DNA of 60,236 nucleotides from an uncultured Francisellaceae bacterium (GTDB lineage Bacteria > Pseudomonadota > Gammaproteobacteria > UBA6186 > Azoamicaceae): the NCBI GenBank assembly GCA_903907935.1, contig CAIVQA010000101.1:1-60236 (forward strand), written 5' to 3'. Shown one piece after another: positions 51,902 to 60,236 of the stretch; the first letter of the stretch is position 1; every line of letters begins with the position of its first letter. The translations under genes and the position numbers were made by a program. Below the pieces are notes generated by a model. It saw only the letters and a list, made by a program, of their open reading frames with translations, searched no databases and had not been told where the DNA came from.

Positions 51902-52558
51902 GTGAACATAATATTATTAGGCCCACCTGGTGCAGGTAAAGGTACACAAGCATCATTGTTATGTAAAGAATTTTCTATTGGTCATATATCCACTGGAGAA
52001 ATGTTACGTCAGGCAATATACAATAATACGGAACTAGGGCTACAAGCTAAACAAATAATAGAAGCCGGTAAATTAGTTAGTGATGATATTATAATTAATT
52101 TAGTTAAAAAGGAAATTTTTGAACCAAAATATGAAAAAGGATTCCTTTTAGATGGATTTCCGCGAAATTTGACCCAAGGTAAATCTTTACGAGAGACTGA
52201 CATAGTCATAGATTTTATTATTTATTTAGATCTGGATGATCAAATTATAATAGAGAGGTTATCTGGTCGTAGATATCATCCAACTTCTGGAAGAGTTTAT
52301 CATATAAAATATGATCCTCCTAAGCAACCAAATGTTGATGATATAACAGGAGAAAAATTAATTATAAGGAAAGATGATCAAGAGGAAGTTATTAGGGAAC
52401 GTTTATATGTGTACCATCAAACTACTAAACCATTGATTGAATGGTACCAAGCGGCAGAATATAAAAAATTTATCAAAATAGACGCATCTAAGAAACAAGC
52501 TGAAATTTTCAGCGAAATTGAGAAGTTTCTTGTTAAAAATGGTTCTCTAAAAAAATAA
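51902..52558 (+). CDS. adk: Adenylate kinase
   Basis: The 218-aa enzyme interconverts ATP, AMP and ADP. P-loop GPPGAGKGT is at residues 7-15, followed by GHISTGEMLR and DGFPRNLTQ. The LID domain is the long, zinc-free gammaproteobacterial type (GRRYHPTSGRVYHIKYDPP). The start is a GTG with the strong site AAAGGAGATC upstream. Confidence 0.96.
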   Translation: MNIILLGPPGAGKGTQASLLCKEFSIGHISTGEMLRQAIYNNTELGLQAKQIIEAGKLVSDDIIINLVKKEIFEPKYEKGFLLDGFPRNLTQGKSLRETDIVIDFIIYLDLDDQIIIERLSGRRYHPTSGRVYHIKYDPPKQPNVDDITGEKLIIRKDDQEEVIRERLYVYHQTTKPLIEWYQAAEYKKFIKIDASKKQAEIFSEIEKFLVKNGSLKK

Positions 52559-52654
52559 TTTAAAAATTTTTACTTTTTTATTATGTATAATTATGATATT
52601 TGTGCTATGTTTTGTATTAACGATTTAATTCTGGATAGCCTTGGGAGATTGATC

Positions 52655-52933
52655 ATGGCAAGTGCAAAGAAGACAACAGGAAGAAGCAAGTCAAAGAAAA
52701 GTGGTGTAGCTAGGAAAGCGAAAAGAAAATCGCCTGCTAGAAAAGCTGTTCATAAGAAAGTTTCTCACAAGAAGACTTCTCACAAGAAGACTTCTCATAA
52801 GAAAGTTTCTCGTAAAAAAGCTTCTGGCAAAAAGTCTAGAGCTAAAAAAAGTAGTGCTAAAAAAGCTTCTAGAAAAAAAGCGCATCGTTCTAGAGCTAAA
52901 GCAGTAAAAGTTGCTAGATTTCAACTTGCTTAA
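52655..52933 (+). CDS. Lysine-rich histone H1-like DNA-binding protein
   Basis: The 92-aa protein starts at the ATG at 52655 (GGGAGATTG upstream) and is almost entirely Lys, Arg, Ser, Ala and His. Pentapeptide-type repeats such as HKKTS and RKKAS run through the centre. It resembles the eukaryote-like H1 proteins Hq1 of Coxiella and HctA/HctB of Chlamydia, which condense the nucleoid in the infectious form. The resemblance is compositional, so orthology cannot be proven. A strong terminator follows. Confidence 0.78.
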   Translation: MASAKKTTGRSKSKKSGVARKAKRKSPARKAVHKKVSHKKTSHKKTSHKKVSRKKASGKKSRAKKSSAKKASRKKAHRSRAKAVKVARFQLA

Positions 52934-52959
52934 TTAGTTGTTATTTGAAAACTTGAGAT

Positions 52960-53004
52960 AGGGTTATTTTGTATTTTGACATACAAAGTAACTCTATTTT
53001 TTTT
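52960..53004 (+). terminator. Rho-independent terminator
   Basis: Stem AGGGTTATTTTGTAT / ATACAAAGTAACTCT, with loop TTTGAC, is followed by ATTTTTTTT. It lies about 27 nt after the histone-like gene and runs straight into the next A palindrome. Confidence 0.85.
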
Positions 53005-53156
53005 GTATACTCTCAATTAATGAGTTTTCGGTACTCTAAAAAAAATAATTCGCTGAACTCGCCCTACGCTCAGTAGCGCTAACAGCAGCAGTATGGGGCT
53101 CAAACAACCGCTCATTATTTTTTTAGAGTACCGAAAACTCATTTGCGATCAGTATA
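53005..53156. repeat. A-family palindromic element, copy 7
   Basis: About 152 nt with arms TGAGTTTTCGGTACTCTAAA and TTTAGAGTACCGAAAACTCA. Interior as in copies 2 and 3. After it, at 53169-53182, the end motif TATACTCTCAATTA recurs and leads into the tsaB start codon, so an end sequence is repeated outside the element. Confidence 0.87.
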
Positions 53157-53180
53157 TTTAAAATTATATACTCTCAATTA

Positions 53181-53876
53181 ATGAATAATATTAAAATTTT
53201 AGGTTTAGATGTTTCCACCAATAATTGTTCTGTTGCGTTGCTATACAATGAACAGATAGAAGAAATATCTTCAGGATCTAACACAATACGTGCTCAAAAA
53301 TTACTTTCGATGATTAATGAGCTATTAATCAAAACCAAAATTAAAGAAAGTGAATTAACAGCATTAGCTTTTGGTGCAGGTCCTGGTAGTTTTACCGGTT
53401 TAAAGATAGCTAGTAGTGTGATCCAAGGTTTAAGTCTTGCTTGGAACAAACCAATTATAAAAGTTTCTACTTTATGGGCTTTAGCATTACAAGCATTTGA
53501 ACAACTTAATGTTCAGGATTCTTATAATGATAAATATATTATGCCATGTATAGATGCTAAAATGGGACAAGTATATTATGGTGTTTATTCGGCTGCTTTT
53601 CAAAATCATTTATTACCAAAACCAATACAAGAAGACTCATTAGCTAAACCAGAACAAATCAAAATATCAAATAAGGATATTTTAGTAGTTGGTGATGGGG
53701 CATATATTGTGCAACAAAAAATGTTTTTAGATCCTGATCAAAAATTAACCATTGAACCTACAATTCAACATATTAAAGCTGAGTGTATTGTAAGGTTGGC
53801 TGAGTATTATTATAAAGAAAATGATGCTATTATTATTAATAATGCAGATCCAATTTATTTAAAATTATACGATTAA
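53181..53876 (+). CDS. tsaB: tRNA threonylcarbamoyladenosine biosynthesis protein TsaB
   Basis: The 231-aa protein has an ASKHA-type N-terminus ILGLDVSTNNCSVALL and the family segment ALAFGAGPGSFTGLKIASSVIQGL. TsaB joins TsaD and TsaE to make t6A37 in ANN-decoding tRNAs. It lacks the metal-binding histidines of TsaD, as TsaB normally does. No Shine-Dalgarno site is obvious; the ATG is part of a repeated A-family end motif. Confidence 0.93.
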   Translation: MNNIKILGLDVSTNNCSVALLYNEQIEEISSGSNTIRAQKLLSMINELLIKTKIKESELTALAFGAGPGSFTGLKIASSVIQGLSLAWNKPIIKVSTLWALALQAFEQLNVQDSYNDKYIMPCIDAKMGQVYYGVYSAAFQNHLLPKPIQEDSLAKPEQIKISNKDILVVGDGAYIVQQKMFLDPDQKLTIEPTIQHIKAECIVRLAEYYYKENDAIIINNADPIYLKLYD

Positions 53877-53885
53877 TAGGTTTAG

Positions 53886-54659
53886 ATGAAGTGCATTGCT
53901 TATTCTTTTAGCTATACATTTGATATTAAGAAAGTAATTGGCTTATTGTCAGAAAATAATTATAAAGTCTCTAAATTAGAAGATGTACTTTATTTTAATG
54001 ATATATTTATTTTTCCTTTTGGAGCTATTGTTTTTTGGGGTATTTCAGATCAATTAGAAATCCAAATACTAACTATTTTAAAAGAATGTTTTGTTGATAA
54101 ACTTGGTGCTGAGGATGATGATGCATTTTCTTATAGCCATGGAGATAAAATTAAAATTGAATCCGATCATATTATTTTACCGAATGATCATATTTATACT
54201 AAACTAGCTTTTTCTTATGGCATAGCACAATCAGTTAAGTTAGGTGGTTTTGAAAATACCATTCAAGGAATTATCGAACTTACTAAAAAATTACCAGAAG
54301 ATCTAGCTAAAAAAGGTAAAACTTTATTATCTAGAAAAGAGATCCGCAAATTGATGGGAAGGATTTTTATTGATCGAGATTCTATTAATTTACATTTAGA
54401 TCTGTTGGATATTCCAAACTTTTTTTGGGATAAGCCAGAATTAGAATCTATTTATGAGATGGTTATTAAGTATCTTGATCAACAAAAACGAGTGTGGGTC
54501 TTAAATCAAAAACTTAGCGTTATTCAACAATTATTAGATATGTTGGTTAATGAGTTGCATATACAGCATTCTTCAAAATTAGAGTGGATCATTATTATAT
54601 TACTATGTATAGAGATCGCTTTTAGTATTATTTCACATAATGGATTTTTTTGTAGCTAA
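53886..54659 (+). CDS. DUF155 / RMD1-like membrane protein
   Basis: The 257-aa protein matches the RMD1/YagE (DUF155) family: FIFPFGAIVFWG near the middle of the N-terminal half, a KLAFSYGIAQSVKL segment, LSRKEIRKLMGRIFIDRDSINLH, the DIPNFFWDKPELE motif and a C-terminal membrane span after SSKLEWIIIILLCIEIAFSI. Eukaryotic relatives include mitochondrial RMND1. The molecular function of the bacterial members is not known. It follows tsaB by 9 nt. Confidence 0.82.
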   Translation: MKCIAYSFSYTFDIKKVIGLLSENNYKVSKLEDVLYFNDIFIFPFGAIVFWGISDQLEIQILTILKECFVDKLGAEDDDAFSYSHGDKIKIESDHIILPNDHIYTKLAFSYGIAQSVKLGGFENTIQGIIELTKKLPEDLAKKGKTLLSRKEIRKLMGRIFIDRDSINLHLDLLDIPNFFWDKPELESIYEMVIKYLDQQKRVWVLNQKLSVIQQLLDMLVNELHIQHSSKLEWIIIILLCIEIAFSIISHNGFFCS

Positions 54660-54664
54660 TTAAG

Positions 54665-54894
54665 AAATGTATACTAATCGCATATTAGTTTTCGGTGCTC
54701 TAAAAAACAAGGAGTGTTGTTTGAGCCTCTTTGGTTATCTGTTGTTCTTTGCTTTGCGAAAGGCGAGTTTCACGAAAAAATGTCAGGATAGACATTTTTG
54801 ACGTGTGCAACACGCCCGAAGGGCAAGCGCCAGGATGGCGCGAGTCACTTGTTTTTTAGAGCACCGAAAACTAATATGCGATTAGTACATATTT
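54665..54894. repeat. A-family palindromic element, copy 8
   Basis: 230 nt with near-perfect outer arms ATACTAATCGCATATTAG and CTAATATGCGATTAGTAC and core TTTTCGGTGCTCTAAAAAAC. The interior, in opposite orientation to copy 5, carries GTGTGCAACACGCCCGAAGG. It exactly fills the space between two convergent stop codons. Confidence 0.88.
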
Positions 54895-55242
54895 CTAACC
54901 TTCTGGTAAAACACCACCACTCAAGATATGAAAATGCAGGTGATCAACTACTTGTCCACCTTCTCTTCCGGTATTAATTATGGTTCTAAAACCAGGTAAA
55001 GCTAATTGTTTTGCTATTTCGGGAATTTTAAAAATAGAATAAGTGATGATTTCTTGATGTTCAAAACTAATTTCAGCTAAACTTTTTATGTGTAGTCTTG
55101 GTATTAGTAATAAATGAGTTTTAGCTTTTGGATTAATGTCTTTAAATACTACAATTAGCTCATCTTGATATATAAATTCTGCTGGTAATTGATTGTTAAT
55201 AATCTTACAAAATATACAATTTTTTGCGCTTTGATTATCCAT
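54895..55242 (-). CDS. HIT-family nucleotide hydrolase (HinT-like)
   Basis: The 115-aa protein has the histidine triad HLHFHIL with H101, H103 and H105. The N-terminal pair NCIFCKIINNQLPAEFIYQDE is typical of HinT/HINT1, which hydrolyse AMP-lysine and aminoacyl-AMP type substrates. Length and layout fit HinT. The end touches A copy 8. Confidence 0.93.
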   Translation of the reverse strand: MDNQSAKNCIFCKIINNQLPAEFIYQDELIVVFKDINPKAKTHLLLIPRLHIKSLAEISFEHQEIITYSIFKIPEIAKQLALPGFRTIINTGREGGQVVDHLHFHILSGGVLPEG

Positions 55243-55399
55243 GTTTTACGATCCTATTGTTTAGTTATAATTGTTCAAGGAACAATTACGATTAGTTTTT
55301 AAGGTTTTTTTCAAGCATACCGATATCAGATTATATAGAGTACAGTCTATATATGGTGACCAATTAACAAATATCAGAAACGCTTAAAAATTTAAATGT

Positions 55400-56347
55400 A
55401 TGAAAAATTTAATGATAATATATATAAAAAAAGAATACAAAATTATTATTCTATCAATTTTATGTATAGTGTTTGGTATTTTGGTAAGTTACGGTAGTCT
55501 TGCTACACATAAAAATATTTATAAAATGGTATATATTAATAAAATACAACCCATTACTATTGGAAATCATCAGTTAATTTCTTATTCCATAGCTGGTTAT
55601 CCAATAATAGTGGATGAAAGAGATAGAATAATAGCTCAGAGTATCATTAATAGTCATTCCTGGGAAGGACATGTTACAAATGCTTTAAAAAGATTAGTTC
55701 ATGAGGGTGATACGGTTGTAGAAGTTGGATCAAACTATGGTTATCACACTATATTACTTGGCAAAATAATAGGTAGTACAGGTCACCTTTATAGTTATGA
55801 AGCAAATAGTGATGTTTGCAATATTCTTAATAAAAATATAGTACTTAATAATTTATCAAACAATGTAACAATAAGATGTACTGCTGTTTCCGACAAGGAG
55901 CAACAAGCCAAATTTTTAACTGGTTATTCTAATTTGGGAGGAGCATTTGTTGTTGGTAAATATGCTAATCTAGCTAATATTAAGCATTCAGAAGCATATA
56001 AAGACTGGATAACTACAACCGTGGATACAACATATTTAGATCAAGATTTAAGTACTTTAAAAAATATTGATGTACTAAGAATGGATGCTGAAGGCTCAGA
56101 ATTAGCTGTTATTAATGGGGCCAGAAATTTAATTTCTCTATCTAAAAAAATTAAAATAATCATGGAATGGCATATTGGTATGCTTTCTAATTTCGGGAGC
56201 GTGGAAACATTATTGGATAATTTGGAATCAGACCATTTTAATTTTTATTTGATTAATGATAATGGAACTCTAACTAAAAAAAATAAAGATGAAATGTTTA
56301 CAATACCACATTGTTCCGATGTAGTAATTACCAGAGATAAATTATAA
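55400..56347 (+). CDS. FkbM-family methyltransferase, membrane anchored
   Basis: The 315-aa protein has one N-terminal membrane span (about residues 13-31). The SAM-binding fold starts [20 protein letters not shown], continues [18 protein letters not shown] and has [16 protein letters not shown], typical of the FkbM family. Members O-methylate sugars or other metabolites. With the glycosyltransferase-like gene at 59139 it may modify surface glycans, by inference. It overlaps the hslU stop by 6 nt. Confidence 0.85.
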   Translation: MKNLMIIYIKKEYKIIILSILCIVFGILVSYGSLATHKNIYKMVYINKIQPITIGNHQLISYSIAGYPIIVDERDRIIAQSIINSHSWEGHVTNALKRLVHEGDTVVEVGSNYGYHTILLGKIIGSTGHLYSYEANSDVCNILNKNIVLNNLSNNVTIRCTAVSDKEQQAKFLTGYSNLGGAFVVGKYANLANIKHSEAYKDWITTTVDTTYLDQDLSTLKNIDVLRMDAEGSELAVINGARNLISLSKKIKIIMEWHIGMLSNFGSVETLLDNLESDHFNFYLINDNGTLTKKNKDEMFTIPHCSDVVITRDKL

Positions 56348-57673
56348 AATAAATTTAGCTAGATCTTCATTTTGGCTTAAATGTTCTAACTGTTGCAAGA
56401 CATATTTTTCATCAATTATTAATTTAGTATTATTTTCTAAATCTGAAGCGTTAAAAGAAATATCTTCTAAAGCTCGTTCTAAAACGGTATGTAAACGTCT
56501 AGCTCCGATATTTTCGGTTTTTTCATTAATTTCCCAAGCAATTTTAGCTAAGGCTTTTACCCCTGATTCAATAAATACTAAATCTATACCTTCAGTTTTT
56601 AACAAAGCACAGTATTGTTCAGTTAAACTAGCATTTGGTTCGGTTAAAATTTTTATAAAATCTGTAGTGGTCAGTGGATCTAACTCTACCCGAATAGGTA
56701 ACCTACCTTGTAATTCTGGTATTAGATCGGACGGTTTAGAAAAATGGAAAGCACCGGATGTAATAAATAAAATATGATCAGTTTTAATCATGCCGTATTT
56801 AGTAGAAACCGTGGATCCTTCTATTAACGGTAATAAATCTCGTTGTACTCCTTCTCTAGATATATCACTATTTTGGATCCCTTCTGAACGTTGAGCTATT
56901 TTATCTATTTCGTCTATAAATACTATACCAGCCTGTTCAACGCGTTCAATAGCTTTACTTTTTAGATCATCATCATTAATTAATTTTGCTGATTCTTCTT
57001 CGCTTAAAAATTTAAATGCATCTTTTATTTTCATTTTTCTTAAACGTTTTCTTTCTCCGGATAAGTTTTGAAACATACTTTGCAATTGGCTAGTCATTTC
57101 TTCCATTCCTGGTGGGGCCATAATTTCTATTCCAATAGCACTGTAAGAACTTTCTATTTCTATTTCTTGTTCATCTAATTCTCCAGTGTCTAATTTTTTA
57201 GCATATAATTCTCTGGTTAGTAAATTATCTTCTATAGAATCTTCGGTAATATTTTTAGAAGATGGTAATAATAGATCTAAAATACGTTCTTTAGCAATTT
57301 CGTTAGCACGATCTTTAACCTTAGCAAAGGCTTCTATTTTAGTGTTTTTTACTGCAATATCAGTTAAATCTCGGATTATAGACTCTACATCTCGACCAAC
57401 ATAGCCTATTTCAGTAAATTTGGTTGCTTCCACTTTTATAAATGGAGCATTGGCTAATTTAGCTAAGCGTTTGGCAATTTCTGTTTTACCTACTCCCGTT
57501 GGGCCTATCATTAAAATATTTTTAGGGGTAATCTCGTTACAAAGTGGCTGTTCTATTTTTAAACGACGATAACGATTGCGTAGTGCTATAGCAACTGCTC
57601 GTTTAGCTTTTTCTTGCCCAATTATATGTTCATCAAGTTTACGTTTAATTTGAGAAGGTGTTAGGTGTTCCAT
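56342..57673 (-). CDS. hslU: HslU ATPase subunit of the HslUV protease
   Basis: The 443-aa AAA+ unfoldase has Walker [15 protein letters not shown] (about 54-67), the pore motif [12 protein letters not shown] with the Gly-Tyr-Val-Gly loop, the I-domain, Walker [11 protein letters not shown] and the sensor region [13 protein letters not shown]. The C-terminus ends LAKFIL, which docks into HslV. It overlaps hslV by 13 nt. Confidence 0.97.
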   Translation of the reverse strand: MEHLTPSQIKRKLDEHIIGQEKAKRAVAIALRNRYRRLKIEQPLCNEITPKNILMIGPTGVGKTEIAKRLAKLANAPFIKVEATKFTEIGYVGRDVESIIRDLTDIAVKNTKIEAFAKVKDRANEIAKERILDLLLPSSKNITEDSIEDNLLTRELYAKKLDTGELDEQEIEIESSYSAIGIEIMAPPGMEEMTSQLQSMFQNLSGERKRLRKMKIKDAFKFLSEEESAKLINDDDLKSKAIERVEQAGIVFIDEIDKIAQRSEGIQNSDISREGVQRDLLPLIEGSTVSTKYGMIKTDHILFITSGAFHFSKPSDLIPELQGRLPIRVELDPLTTTDFIKILTEPNASLTEQYCALLKTEGIDLVFIESGVKALAKIAWEINEKTENIGARRLHTVLERALEDISFNASDLENNTKLIIDEKYVLQQLEHLSQNEDLAKFIL

Positions 57674-58230
57674 TCAATTACCTCTATAGTACGATAATCA
57701 TTAGTAAATATACATATTTTAGCTGCTATATCTAGAGATTTTTCTACAATTTCTACAGCAGATAGATCAGTATGTTCTAATAAAGCGGTTGCAGCTGCTT
57801 TTGCAAAAGCTCCGCCAGAACCAATTGCCATTAACCCATCTTCCGGTTCTATTACATCACCATCGCCAGTTATTATTAAGGAGGCTTGTGCATTTGCTAC
57901 ACATAACATAGCTTCTAATCGACGCAATATTTTATCGGTACGCCAATCTTTAGCTAATTCAACTGCGGCTCTAGTTAAATTTCCCGAATATGATTCTAAT
58001 TTTGCTTCGAATTTTTCAAACAAAGTAAATGCATCTGCGGTGCCACCGGCAAAGCCTGCAATTACTTTATCTTTAAATAAACGTCGTACTTTTTTAGCGT
58101 TACTTTTTAAGATCATAGATTTTGCAAAAGTTACTTGCCCATCAGCGCCGATAGCAACTTTATTATTGCGCCTAACACTAACTACAGTAGTGCCGCAAAA
58201 TTGTGGATAATTTGATTGGTTAAAATTCAT
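57661..58230 (-). CDS. hslV: HslV peptidase subunit of the HslUV protease
   Basis: The 189-aa proteasome-like peptidase has catalytic T14 after a short propeptide ending FCG ([16 protein letters not shown]). GDGQVT-type text is seen as [13 protein letters not shown], and the C-terminal YRTIEVIEW is typical. The propeptide is somewhat longer than in E. coli. It is paired with hslU. Confidence 0.96.
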   Translation of the reverse strand: MNFNQSNYPQFCGTTVVSVRRNNKVAIGADGQVTFAKSMILKSNAKKVRRLFKDKVIAGFAGGTADAFTLFEKFEAKLESYSGNLTRAAVELAKDWRTDKILRRLEAMLCVANAQASLIITGDGDVIEPEDGLMAIGSGGAFAKAAATALLEHTDLSAVEIVEKSLDIAAKICIFTNDYRTIEVIEWNT

Positions 58231-58253
58231 AATATAGTCCTATATTAAAAAAA

Positions 58254-58364
58254 TGTAACTGCTCACCCGGGAAGATCTCCTTTTGCGGCACTAACTCGTT
58301 GGCCTTCGGCCAGCTCAAACAGTACGCTCCTCGCAAAGGAGATCTACCTGGATGATTAGTTACA
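58254..58364. repeat. B-family palindromic element, copy 5
   Basis: 111 nt with termini TGTAACTGCTCACCCGGG and CTGGATGATTAGTTACA. The interior is the reverse of copies 1 and 2, with GGCCTTCGGCC at the centre and AGTACGCTCCTCGCAAAGGA. It sits between the SPOR-protein gene and hslV, inside a normally tight operon. Confidence 0.87.
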
Positions 58365-58376
58365 AAAAAATTCATA

Positions 58377-58973
58377 TTAGTTCTCACTAGTTTTTATGAA
58401 AATATGTTTAAATCCTGCTAAATTTAGCTGTTCTTTTTTAGTTATAGCTATTTGTTCAGAAGCAAATGGTCCCAATAATACCCTATATTGCTTATTACCG
58501 TGTATAGAATAATTTTCAATTTTAGCTTCGAATCCTAACAAAGTTAATTTAGCTTTTAATTCATCTGCTTCAATTATTTTATGAAAAGACCCTGCTTGTA
58601 TAAAGTATGGTTGGTTTTGAGTGAGGTTGATTTGAGAACCCATTTTAGGCAGCAAGTTATAAAACTCATAATTGTTAGCATTATAATTAGTAGGGATATT
58701 GGTTGTGTTACTAGATTTATTGTTATTAATAGCCTTATTAGAATTAATATTGATATTACTTGAGGTTAATGTCTTACTGGATTTAAGAGGTTTTTTAAAA
58801 GATTTTTTTGGGGATATTTTTATATTATTAAGCATGAAAATTATTAATATTGTAACCACAATACCTATCAAAAACCCAATAAAAAAAATCATTGAAGTAT
58901 TCTTATTGTTAGCTAGCAAGTTAGATTTTGACTTGTTGCGTCTTGTTGCAGGTGGTCTGTTAAAAAAAGTCAC
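58377..58973 (-). CDS. SPOR-domain protein, FtsN-like
   Basis: The 198-aa protein has a short basic cytosolic start (GTG at 58973), one membrane span (about residues 27-48), an Asn/Ser/Lys-rich linker and a C-terminal SPOR domain (PYFIQAGSFHKIIEADELKAKL to QYRVLLGPF). SPOR domains bind denuded septal peptidoglycan. Position upstream of hslVU is that of FtsN in gammaproteobacteria, although the essential FtsN region cannot be recognised. Confidence 0.82.
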   Translation of the reverse strand: MTFFNRPPATRRNKSKSNLLANNKNTSMIFFIGFLIGIVVTILIIFMLNNIKISPKKSFKKPLKSSKTLTSSNININSNKAINNNKSSNTTNIPTNYNANNYEFYNLLPKMGSQINLTQNQPYFIQAGSFHKIIEADELKAKLTLLGFEAKIENYSIHGNKQYRVLLGPFASEQIAITKKEQLNLAGFKHIFIKTSEN

Positions 58974-59068
58974 AAAAGTTAAATATCCTCAAGTTAGAAA
59001 AGATCTTATTTTGAACAAAAAATTGCTAGATAACAAGATATAACCTATATATTAATTTAATTATTTTA

Positions 59069-59116
59069 GTAACCGCCAAGGTAGATTTTTAGAAGATCTA
59101 CCTGGTAAGCAGTTAC
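59069..59116. repeat. B-family element reduced to its ends
   Basis: 48 nt: GTAACCGCCAAGGTAGAT and ATCTACCTGGTAAGCAGTTAC flank a few bases. This equals the two ends of a B element with the centre deleted. It lies 22 nt upstream of the next gene. Confidence 0.72.
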
Positions 59117-59138
59117 ATATTTTATTTGGTTTATTAAA

Positions 59139-60200
59139 TTGAAGAAATTAACAAAAATAATATTAAAAAAATTATTAAAGATCTTTTATGGATTTTTAGT
59201 GATTATTCTCATAATTTATTTAGGAATGGGGGCAATACTTTTTTATATTGGCCCATGGGAAACTAGAAAAGTAAAGCAAAATTTAAAAAAAAATCCAGTA
59301 GATATTGTAGTTTCTTTAACTACTACTCCATATGGAATTGATAACATAAAACCAGTATTAGATTCTATTTTTCGGCAAAGCATTAAACCAAATAGAGTTT
59401 ATGTTAATATTCCTAATACATTTAAGTTTGGGAATAATATTAAATATGTTATACCAGATTGGCTTAAAAATTATCCAAATATTATTATTAATAGAACCAA
59501 AGATTACGGACCTCTAACTAAGCTTATAGGGGCTTTAGAAAAAGAACATGATCCAAATACCATTATAATTACGCTGGATGACAATAAGATCTATGCGAGA
59601 CATATTGTAAGAGATTTAGCGAAACAATATTTACCTGGCACTTATAAAGTTAATTTTAAAATGGGATCGGCAATTACAGGGAAGGGCGTTAATATTTTAT
59701 TTGGTCCAAAATTTGAATTAGAATATAATTCGATAATTATAGGTAACAGGCCTAGTTTAATTGTTTGGAGTGCTGATGGAGTCGCATATAAACGTAAGTT
59801 TTTTAAAGATGATATTTTTTCATTAACAGACCATTTACCTGCTAGTTGTTTTCTTAGTGATGATTTAATGATTTCAGGGTATTTAAATTTTAACAGAATT
59901 AGCATAGTAAAAATAGCTAGTATTTCTTATAATTATTCAATTAGTAAATTATTATATAGAGAATCATCTAGTACTTTAGATCATAGTATGGTTAATACTA
60001 GTAGATGTATGGCTGCATTGCCAGCGTATCATAAAAATGAGTATCAAAAAGCAATACTCCAAAGAAGCAAAATTATTTATTCATTATCGCAAAACGAAAT
60101 ATTTTGTAACTATATAACTCAATTATATTATAATTATTTAAATAAAATGATACATAAAATGCCATTTATGGAAAAAATTATTGTTGGTTGTATGGTTTGA
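59139..60200 (+). CDS. Putative membrane-anchored glycosyltransferase
   Basis: The 353-aa protein starts at a TTG (59139) and has an N-terminal membrane span (about residues 17-39). The domain begins VDIVVSLTTTPYGIDNIKPVLDSIFRQS, like GT-A glycosyltransferases, and has ITLDDNKIYARH in the DXD position and SADGVAYKR then LSDDLMISGY. I infer a glycosyltransferase, with donor and acceptor unknown. No ribosome-binding site is clear; the reduced B element lies just upstream. About 36 nt of non-coding sequence remain after its stop. Confidence 0.65.
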   Translation: MKKLTKIILKKLLKIFYGFLVIILIIYLGMGAILFYIGPWETRKVKQNLKKNPVDIVVSLTTTPYGIDNIKPVLDSIFRQSIKPNRVYVNIPNTFKFGNNIKYVIPDWLKNYPNIIINRTKDYGPLTKLIGALEKEHDPNTIIITLDDNKIYARHIVRDLAKQYLPGTYKVNFKMGSAITGKGVNILFGPKFELEYNSIIIGNRPSLIVWSADGVAYKRKFFKDDIFSLTDHLPASCFLSDDLMISGYLNFNRISIVKIASISYNYSISKLLYRESSSTLDHSMVNTSRCMAALPAYHKNEYQKAILQRSKIIYSLSQNEIFCNYITQLYYNYLNKMIHKMPFMEKIIVGCMV

Positions 60201-60236
60201 TTTTTCTTTGGTTGAAAATATAAAATGTATAATAAA

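Noticed and set aside
58699..59043. Plus-strand leucine-rich frame opposite the SPOR gene
   Set aside because: It is the complement of the Asn/Lys-rich linker and membrane span; the SPOR gene has clear family motifs and the expected position.

Overview
The window looks like a chromosomal segment of a low-GC, probably host-associated gammaproteobacterium close to the Legionellales/Coxiellaceae. This rests on gene order and family content only. The supporting blocks are tRNA-Ser/letA(gacA)-uvrC-pgsA, rpsB-tsf-pyrH-frr-uppS-cdsA, divergent pepA/lptF-lptG, era-recO-acpS, and a SPOR protein followed by hslV-hslU. A mevalonate isoprenoid pathway and a lysine-rich histone-like protein also fit Coxiella-like bacteria. 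Species cannot be named from the sequence.

Layout. 1-0.75 kb: end of an IS3-family element and two small unknown genes. 0.87-3.9 kb: tRNA-Ser, LetA-type regulator, a UvrC lacking its C-terminal HhH domain, and PgsA. 4-9 kb: response regulator, PAS histidine kinase, rhomboid protease and O-antigen ligase on the minus strand, facing a WecA-like sugar-phosphate transferase. 9-11.5 kb: argS and a HAD phosphatase. 11.5-21.8 kb is the accessory stretch: an alanine-rich protein, a secreted unknown, a three-gene operon with a degenerate serine recombinase and a transposase-type zinc ribbon, map, an aminotransferase of foreign base composition, two large paralogous unknowns, and a relB antitoxin with a frameshifted relE. 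22-26.5 kb: translation and envelope operon. 26.7-31.5 kb: complete lower mevalonate pathway (HMG-CoA reductase, two GHMP kinases, diphosphomevalonate decarboxylase, type I IPP isomerase). 31.6-35.6 kb: two large cysteine-rich pilin-like proteins that run directly into rseP. 37-45 kb: pepA, lptF, lptG, an anchored coiled-coil protein, an amino-acid ABC transporter and an M48 lipoprotein protease. 45-60 kb: rhlE, era, recO, acpS, a TPR protein, a stand-alone HPt protein, a PolB-like exonuclease, a LOG-family protein, adk, a histone-like protein, tsaB, a DUF155/RMND1-like protein, a HIT protein, an FkbM methyltransferase, hslU, hslV, a SPOR protein and a putative glycosyltransferase.

Several families of palindromic elements without coding capacity fill most intergenic gaps, often touching stop codons. 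I name them A (eight copies, about 150-230 nt), B (about 110 nt, termini TGTAACTGCTCACC / GGTGAGCAGTTACA), C (about 45 nt, CCTCTCCCC type), D (about 110 nt, TGCACGAAATAA type) and E (one copy before argS). One B copy lies in frame inside the phosphomevalonate kinase gene and adds about 38 residues, as Rickettsia palindromic elements do. One D copy is nested inside a B copy.

How the genes work together. The mevalonate genes supply isopentenyl diphosphate to UppS, and so undecaprenyl phosphate to the WecA-like and O-antigen enzymes. The dxr gene usual between frr and uppS in enterobacteria is absent. CdsA and PgsA make phospholipids, LptF/LptG export LPS, and RseP, the M48 protease and HslUV handle proteolysis. 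A cytosolic kinase, a free receiver, a free HPt and LetA are the parts of a BarA/LetS-type phosphorelay encoded as separate genes. The strongest candidates for new biology are the in-frame palindrome, the cysteine-rich pilin pair, the paralogous unknowns at 18-22 kb and the degenerate recombinase operon.
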